Assembly (NCBI GenBank): GCA_964399965.1
Contig: CAYNRX010000062.1
Location: forward strand, 1-5,096
Direction: 5' to 3'
DNA: 5,096 nucleotides
DNA from: UBA1381 sp964399965
GTDB lineage: Bacteria > Bacillota > Clostridia > UBA1381
The translations under genes and the position numbers were made by a program. Positions within the stretch are counted from its first letter, which is position 1, and each line of letters begins with the position of its first letter. The notes beneath the pieces are model-generated. The model did not search any database and had not been told where the DNA came from. It saw only the letters and a program-made list of their open reading frames with translations. This document shows positions 1 to 4,500 of the stretch, one piece after another.

Positions 1-18
1 GCTCCCCAGAATAAGGAA

Positions 19-52
19 ATAATTGTAAAACGCTATCGCGTTTTGCAATTAT
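19..52 (-). promoter_or_regulatory. Long hairpin downstream of rpsO (second of a pair)
   Basis: Arms 19-33 and 38-52 pair over 15 positions with one G-U wobble and a 4-base loop (34-37). The following minus-strand bases do not form a T-run, so it is not a convincing intrinsic terminator. It lies 12 bases beyond another long hairpin, downstream of rpsO. In E. coli and other bacteria the rpsO-pnp intergenic region carries stem-loops that are processed by RNase III and control pnp; that this is the same arrangement is inference, because pnp itself is not in the window. Confidence 0.55.
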
Positions 53-64
53 CTAATATTATTA

Positions 65-103
65 TAGGCAAACAAAAACGGCACAGGCCGTCTTGTTTGC
101 CTA
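65..103 (-). terminator. Hairpin just after rpsO; weak terminator or mRNA processing site
   Basis: Arms 65-82 and 87-103 form a stem of about 17 base pairs with a single-base bulge and an ACAG/CTGT loop. It starts about 10 bases after the rpsO stop codon. On the minus strand the 3' arm contains a run of five T, but the bases after the stem are AT-mixed rather than a T-tract. It could be a leaky terminator, a 3'-end stabiliser or an RNase III target. The stem is certain; the role is not. Confidence 0.6.
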
Positions 104-113
104 CGATCCATGG

Positions 114-380
114 TTATTTTCTCAAGCCTAACTTGGCTATAAGAGTACGGTATCTTTCAATATCCTGACTCTTAAGGTAAGCAAGAAGATTTCTTCTCTT
201 TCCGACCATCATCAAAAGACCCCTTCTTGAGTGGTGATCCTTCTTATGCACGTTTAAGTGATCGTTGTTCAAGTGGTTTATTCTCTCTGTTAAAAGAGCC
301 ACCTGTACCTCCGGCGAACCGGTATCACCCTCGTGGGTCGCGAACTCCTCGATTATCTGCTGCTTTCTTTCCTTGGTCAT
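114..380 (-). CDS. rpsO: 30S ribosomal protein S15
   Basis: Ribosomal protein S15 is a primary 16S rRNA-binding protein of the small subunit platform. It binds the central-domain three-way junction and contacts 23S rRNA in an intersubunit bridge. The predicted product is 88 residues, the normal length for the family, and carries the family signatures GDTGSPEVQVALLTERI (residues 18-34) and HKKDHHSRRGLL (45-56), followed by the basic C-terminal helix. The start chosen is the ATG at 380, preceded by a perfect AGGAGGT ribosome binding site (387-393) six bases away. An in-frame ATG at 458 would add 26 unrelated residues, so it is rejected. It lies 108 bp downstream of rpmE with no terminator between, so co-transcription is likely. 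S15 represses its own mRNA in several bacteria; the leader here has possible pairing to the ribosome binding site. Confidence 0.98.
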   Translation of the reverse strand: MTKERKQQIIEEFATHEGDTGSPEVQVALLTERINHLNNDHLNVHKKDHHSRRGLLMMVGKRRNLLAYLKSQDIERYRTLIAKLGLRK

Positions 381-386
381 GGTTTC

Positions 387-393
387 ACCTCCT
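387..393 (-). promoter_or_regulatory. rpsO ribosome binding site
   Basis: The minus strand reads AGGAGGT six bases before the ATG at 380. It fixes the rpsO start, excluding the upstream in-frame ATG at 458. Bases 384-389 of this region are complementary to 428-433 further up the leader. Confidence 0.9.
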
Positions 394-439
394 ATATCTG
401 ATAATCCCCGTAAGCTGAGGTTGCGTTGGTGAATCGCAT

Positions 440-469
440 TCCTAAGCATAGGTTCCATCGGTTTGTCAA
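440..469 (-). promoter_or_regulatory. Possible weak internal promoter for rpsO
   Basis: The minus strand has a consensus -35 TTGACA (464-469), an 18-base spacer and a poor -10 TTAGGA (440-445) preceded by TGC, which could act as an extended -10. It lies in the gap between rpmE and rpsO. The -35 is perfect but the -10 matches the consensus weakly, so this may only supplement readthrough from the rpmE promoter or be fortuitous. Confidence 0.3.
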
Positions 470-488
470 AGACTCTAAACAGCCAGCC

Positions 489-689
489 TTATTTCCTGTT
501 GAAACGCTTGTTGAACTTCTCAACACGTCCGCCTGTATCAACAAGCTTCTGCTTGCCGGTAAAGAACGGGTGGCACTTCGAGCAAATTTCCACCTGGATA
601 TTCTCCTTTGTGGAGCCTGTCTCGATAACTGCACCGCACGCGCATCTTATGGTTGTCTGCTTATAATCAGGATGGATTCCTTCTTTCAC
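489..689 (-). CDS. rpmE: 50S ribosomal protein L31, zinc-binding (C+) type
   Basis: L31 is a large-subunit protein that bridges to the 30S head near the central protuberance. The product is 66 residues. It opens MKEGIHPDYK and has four cysteines, C16, C18, C36 and C39 (CAC and CSKCHPFFTG), the zinc ribbon of the C+ paralogue. The typical end of the family (TGGRVEKFNKRF) is present. The start is a GTG at 687-689, chosen because AAGGAGGG lies 7-8 bases upstream (697-704) and because the family begins exactly there. Longer forms would begin inside the promoter. The gene has its own near-consensus promoter and is the first gene of a probable rpmE-rpsO transcript. In Bacillus the zinc-bound form is swapped for a zinc-free paralogue (YtiA) under zinc limitation; no paralogue is visible here. 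Confidence 0.97.
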   Translation of the reverse strand: MKEGIHPDYKQTTIRCACGAVIETGSTKENIQVEICSKCHPFFTGKQKLVDTGGRVEKFNKRFNRK

Positions 690-696
690 TGCAATT

Positions 697-704
697 CCCT
701 CCTT
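697..704 (-). promoter_or_regulatory. rpmE ribosome binding site, deciding a GTG start
   Basis: The minus strand reads AAGGAGGG 7-8 bases before GTG at 689-687. No ATG in frame is suitably placed, so this strong site supports the GTG start. Confidence 0.85.
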
Positions 705-738
705 CTTATAAAGATTGCGGCATATAACGCCGACTTTT

Positions 739-767
739 AGTATAACACATATAGAGCCGATTTGCAA
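739..767 (-). promoter_or_regulatory. rpmE promoter, sigma-70/sigma-A type
   Basis: The minus strand shows -35 TTGCAA (762-767), a 17-base spacer and -10 TATACT (739-744). Transcription would start near 732, giving a leader of about 43 bases. The leader opens with a short 4-bp inverted repeat (718-721 with 729-732). Spacing is ideal, so a strong growth-related promoter is expected. Confidence 0.85.
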
Positions 768-816
768 GTGTTTTTTTCATATTTCCCAATATTTTTTCTT
801 TATAAGTATCAATCAC

Positions 817-844
817 GAAAAAACGGAGCCGGAAAAAGGCTCCG
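817..844 (-). terminator. Intrinsic terminator of the ECF S-component gene
   Basis: A 7-bp GC-rich stem (CGGAGCC at 838-844 and GGCTCCG at 824-830 on the minus strand) with a 7-base loop is followed by six T (823-818). It lies 12 bases past the stop codon of the transporter gene, and separates that gene from the rpmE promoter. This is a textbook Rho-independent terminator. Confidence 0.93.
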
Positions 845-856
845 CTATATCCTATC

Positions 857-1432
857 TTACGCCCTATCAAGCGATACCTGTGCATCATGCGCCCGCAGCT
901 TGGCAAATGTGAGCGGCAGCCGGATAAGACGCGCCTTTTTAAGAGCGGTCAATACAGGCACAGCTATCACGCAGTCCACACCATGCTGCACCAGCGTCAG
1001 AGTAAGCGCGGTCACCGCATACGCCGCAGCCGTTGTCCCCGTAAGCGCATCGGGCATTATCAGCGGCGTCAGGAGGAATACTATTATCATTTCCCCTACC
1101 GCATGTAAAACACCGGTCACTATCACCGTCAGGAAAATATTCACCCTGCTGCGAAGCATCTTATAGCCTACAAGAGCAAAGATTATGTGCGACGCGGCGC
1201 GTATAGCGACTATGGGATTTGTCACTATCATAAATCCCACCGTGGAGCCTATCACCGTCAAAAGCGTCACTATCGGATTTATGAACAGCGCCACCATTGT
1301 CGGCACATGAGAGGCCGGGGTCATCGTGAACGGACCAAGAGTTATTTTTATGGGGTTAAAGGTCAAAAGCAGCGAGATCGCTGTCAGTATTGCCGCGAAC
1401 GTTATGTCGCGCGTAGTCATTTTTTTCTGCAT
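857..1432 (-). CDS. ECF-type transporter S component (substrate-binding membrane subunit), specificity unknown
   Basis: The product is a 191-residue hydrophobic protein, the usual size for S components of energy-coupling factor importers, which capture a vitamin or related micronutrient and dock onto a shared EcfA-EcfA'-EcfT module. About six membrane segments can be drawn, roughly residues 8-25, 42-60, 61-79, 80-92, 97-122 and 134-162, with a basic C-terminal tail. Helix 1 contains AILTA (A14-x-x-x-A18), fitting the AxxxA motif by which S components contact EcfT. The start at 1432 is preferred over an in-frame ATG at 1459: GGAGGAGGAG (1437-1446) precedes it, and the upstream ATG lies immediately next to the -10 box, before the expected transcription start. 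No EcfA or EcfT genes are adjacent, as in group II systems. The substrate cannot be read from sequence or context; other small vitamin-uptake membrane families are the alternative. Confidence 0.8.
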   Translation of the reverse strand: MQKKMTTRDITFAAILTAISLLLTFNPIKITLGPFTMTPASHVPTMVALFINPIVTLLTVIGSTVGFMIVTNPIVAIRAASHIIFALVGYKMLRSRVNIFLTVIVTGVLHAVGEMIIVFLLTPLIMPDALTGTTAAAYAVTALTLTLVQHGVDCVIAVPVLTALKKARLIRLPLTFAKLRAHDAQVSLDRA

Positions 1433-1436
1433 GGTA

Positions 1437-1446
1437 CTCCTCCTCC
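1437..1446 (-). promoter_or_regulatory. Ribosome binding site of the ECF S-component gene
   Basis: The minus strand reads GGAGGAGGAG ending four bases before the ATG at 1432; the AGGAGG portion sits about six to seven bases away. It decides the start in favour of 1432 over 1459. Confidence 0.85.
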
Positions 1447-1459
1447 GGGTATTTTTCAT

Positions 1460-1488
1460 AGTATATCACCGTACGCCAAATTTTTCAA
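1460..1488 (-). promoter_or_regulatory. Promoter of the ECF S-component gene, sigma-70/sigma-A type
   Basis: The minus strand has -35 TTGAAA (1483-1488), a 17-base spacer and -10 TATACT (1460-1465). The start point would be near 1453, leaving a leader of only about 20 bases. That leader is too short for a riboswitch, so vitamin-riboswitch control at this promoter is unlikely. Confidence 0.87.
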
Positions 1489-1540
1489 GCGGAAATTTAC
1501 ACGAAATTTGCCGTTGTTTATCCCCGTCTTTCGGCAAACT

Positions 1541-1574
1541 AAAAAACCGTCCCGGGATTTCCCGGAACGGTTTT
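1541..1574 (-). terminator. Intrinsic terminator of the large modular protein gene
   Basis: A stem of about 14 bp (AAAACCGT..CCGGG pairing with CCCGG..ACGGTTTT, one G-U wobble, loop of four) begins five bases after the stop codon and ends in six T (1546-1541) on the minus strand. The A-rich opposite arm gives four T on the plus strand, so weak bidirectional activity is possible. Confidence 0.93.
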
Positions 1575-1578
1575 ATGA

Positions 1579-4500
1579 TCAGTTTGTGATCCTAAACGGG
1601 ACGCATACAGGCTCAAGCGTCCGTATGATGCTTTCGACTGTATCTCCGTTTATCACTACATCGGTTTTCCAGAGATATACCATCGCATAGGCCGCATCCT
1701 CCGGCACCTGCGCATCAGGGCAGTTGATGGGAACAACGTATGTTTTCCCGTCAGATGATACCGAGGTAATGCTGTCAGGCTTGGCAGCTGATACCAGCGT
1801 GCCATCCTCACGGTAGAACGCCAGGTACACATCGGTAAACAGCGTCTGTCCGCTGTTATTCTGCACTGTAATGGCTGCGCGGCCGATGTTGTCGATCGTT
1901 ACTTCCTCACCGGTATTATGGCCGCTCTCATCGTATATCGCCATCTCCGCACTTACCACATATTCAGGCACAGGAGTAGGCGGCACGGTCGGGGTCGGGG
2001 TCGGCTCTACCGTCGGGGTCGGGGTCGGCTCTACCGTCGGGGTCGGGGTCGGCTCTACCGTCGGGGTCGGAGTCTGTATGAACGGCGTAGGTGTAGGAGC
2101 CGTCATATCGGTATCGGTGGATATCACTCTGCCAATTGCCAGCCTGTCGTTCTCTGATCCGGTATATTCATACTCGTTATCCAGCCAATCTTCGTCCGCC
2201 GCCGTCTCATAAGTGAGAGCACTGTATACCGGCAGCAGCAGATCATCGTCCTTCAGATACTCGCCTATATCAAAGGTTCCATCGGTAGTGATATACATAA
2301 ATTCGCCGGAAGCAACGAAAATCACTACCGTTTTCTGCGTCCGCGGATTATAGCCGACCTCAAACAGGTGAGCGTTCTGCTCGCTGAGCTGGATATCGTC
2401 AACCAGATAGCCCGCAAATTCTACTGAGAAGCTCGTTATCCGCTTTGACGGATCGAGATTTTCAAGCGTCATAGTCTGCGGATTGAATATCGGAGCCTGT
2501 TCGCCCTCGTGCGGCGTCAGCACAAGACCGGTGACATTGGCGTGGATGTCGAGGCTTTCATCATATACGTATATCTTGAGCGCCCGGATATAGCCTATAT
2601 CCGCACCGTTCTGTACCAGCGATTCGTAGTCCGCAGCGTTGAGCAGGCTGCCGCTCTGGTCTGCAACCAACCAACCGTCGCCATACTCCGCTTCCGTTTT
2701 AAATGCTATCGAGGCTTCGCCGGTCATGGCAGACAGCGTGTCATCGTCACTGACACAATCCGACAAGCGCAGGATGTACGCAGGCTCCGCAGTCGGCTCT
2801 ACCGTAGGCGTAGATGTAGGTTCTGCGGTAGGCGTCGCTGTCGGCTCTGTTGTCGGCGTTGCTGTGGGAGCTTCTGTCGGAGTTTCGGTCGGCTCTACAA
2901 TCGGCGTTGCCGTAGGCTCTGTAGTAGGCGTTGACGTCGGCTCTGTAGTCGGCGTTGCTGTGGGAGCTTGTGTCGGTGTTTCGGTCGGCTCTACAATCGG
3001 TGTTGCCGTAGGCTCTGTAGTAGGCGTTGACGTCGGCTCTGTTGTCGGCGTTGCTGTGGGAGCTTCTGTCGGAGTTTCGGTCGGCTCTACAATCGGCGTT
3101 GCCGTAGGCTCTGTAGTAGGCGTTGACGTCGGCTCCGCCGTCGGGTCTGTCGGCCCTATAGCTTCGCCGCTGTAAACTACCAAATTATCGATAGTAGCGA
3201 TTGAACGGTAATTTACTCCGCTAGGACTGGAGCTCTGTATAGCCAGCATCGGCAGCTCATTAAGCTGCGAAGCATTATCTCCGGTAGCAACATACTCACC
3301 TTTAAGCATCTGCTCACCGTTGATGTATACTCTGAAGGTCTGGTCTGCTGCCAGCTCAAACTTAACGGTCATCCACTCGTCAGCGTTTACATCGATACCG
3401 ATAACGTCCTCGCCTCTCATTATTGTTGAGCCTGTGCCGTCCGTTGTCAAGACAGCCGCTACGTTTCTGTATTCGCCTGTGCCGTCATCACCGGTCTGAG
3501 TCCTGTCCTTTATAAAGTACAGTCTGCCGGCGGTTCCTGCTGTTGACAGCTTGAGAGCAAATTCCATCGTTGCGCTCTCGCCTACTGTGATGTAAAGATT
3601 CTCTGCTGTTGCAAGGTATGCATAGACAGCTTCACCGTTTGCAACATTTACACCGCCAAGCATACCCATGATAGCATTGTCGGAAGTATTTTCAAATGTA
3701 ACATCATATAGATCAGTATCAACAGGTATATTCAACTGTACAGACTGTACCTGTTCACCTGCAGGAATTGTGCTCATAACGATGTCAAATACTGCCGTAT
3801 CACCGGCCTTTGCAGGAGCTTCGCCTACAAGCACTGCCGATATTGCAGGCATACCCTCACCAAAGTCCGGATCAGGCTGTGCTGTTACCAGCGGCTCTTC
3901 ACCTTCTACTGTAAAGGCAGGAGCTTCCATGTAAAGCTTGTCATTGTCAAGTCTGTACTCGATCTTCGGATTTGTTTCCGATATTGTATTGATTATACCG
4001 TTTGAATAGTCAAGCGTATAATCACCGTTTGCCAAATCGCTCTTGAGTGTGAGTGTGAGTGTTGCCAACTTAACAGTCTCGCCCTCGCCTACTGTGATGT
4101 AAAGATTCTCTGCTGTTGCAAGGTATGCATAGACAGCTTCACCGTTTGCAACATTTACACCGCCAAGCATACCCATGATAGTATTGTCGGAAGTGTTTTC
4201 AAATGTAGCATCGTATAAATTAGCGTCAATAGGTATATTTACCTGTACGGACTGTACCTGTTCGCCTGCGGGTATATTGCTCATAACAATATCAAATACC
4301 GCAGTGTCGCCAGCTTTTGCAGGAGCTTCGCCTACAAGTACGGCCGATATTGTCGGATCAGTCTCAGTGGCTGCAAGAGTAACAGTCTGAACCTCAGCCT
4401 CGGCTGCTGTCACAACCGTTACCTCGTCAAAGCTGGTCAGATTCCCCATAGCCATCTGTGCTATGTAGTTAGCGTCAAGCATATTTACAAGGCCATCGCC

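Noticed and set aside
114..458. Longer rpsO starting at ATG 458
   Set aside because: The 26 extra residues do not belong to S15, and the ATG at 380 has a perfect ribosome binding site.
426..740. Plus-strand frames over rpmE
   Set aside because: They lie antisense to a certain ribosomal protein gene and show no translation signal.
489..767. Longer rpmE starting near 767
   Set aside because: That codon is TTG inside the -35 box of the promoter, so it would not be transcribed; the GTG at 689 fits the family and the ribosome binding site.
857..1459. Longer ECF S-component start at ATG 1459
   Set aside because: It is directly next to the -10 box, upstream of the expected transcription start, and the ribosome binding site lies inside the extra segment.
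1433..1578. Vitamin riboswitch upstream of the ECF S-component gene
   Set aside because: The promoter leaves a leader of only about 20 bases, and the remainder of the gap is the terminator of the preceding gene.
762..1690. Several plus-strand open frames opposite the ECF S-component gene and its upstream region
   Set aside because: They overlap a convincing membrane protein gene, cross two terminators and two promoters, and have odd Arg/Tyr/His-rich composition typical of antisense frames.
1988..3135. CRISPR-like short regular repeats
   Set aside because: The repeats have no unique spacers, stay in frame and encode Thr/Pro linkers of a protein.
2639..3175. Long plus-strand open frame rich in VGV repeats (also the shorter ones at 1871-2212 and 1918-2157)
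   Set aside because: It is the antisense reading of the Thr/Pro linker repeats. Period-24 DNA keeps stop codons out of other frames; there is no ribosome binding site or family resemblance.
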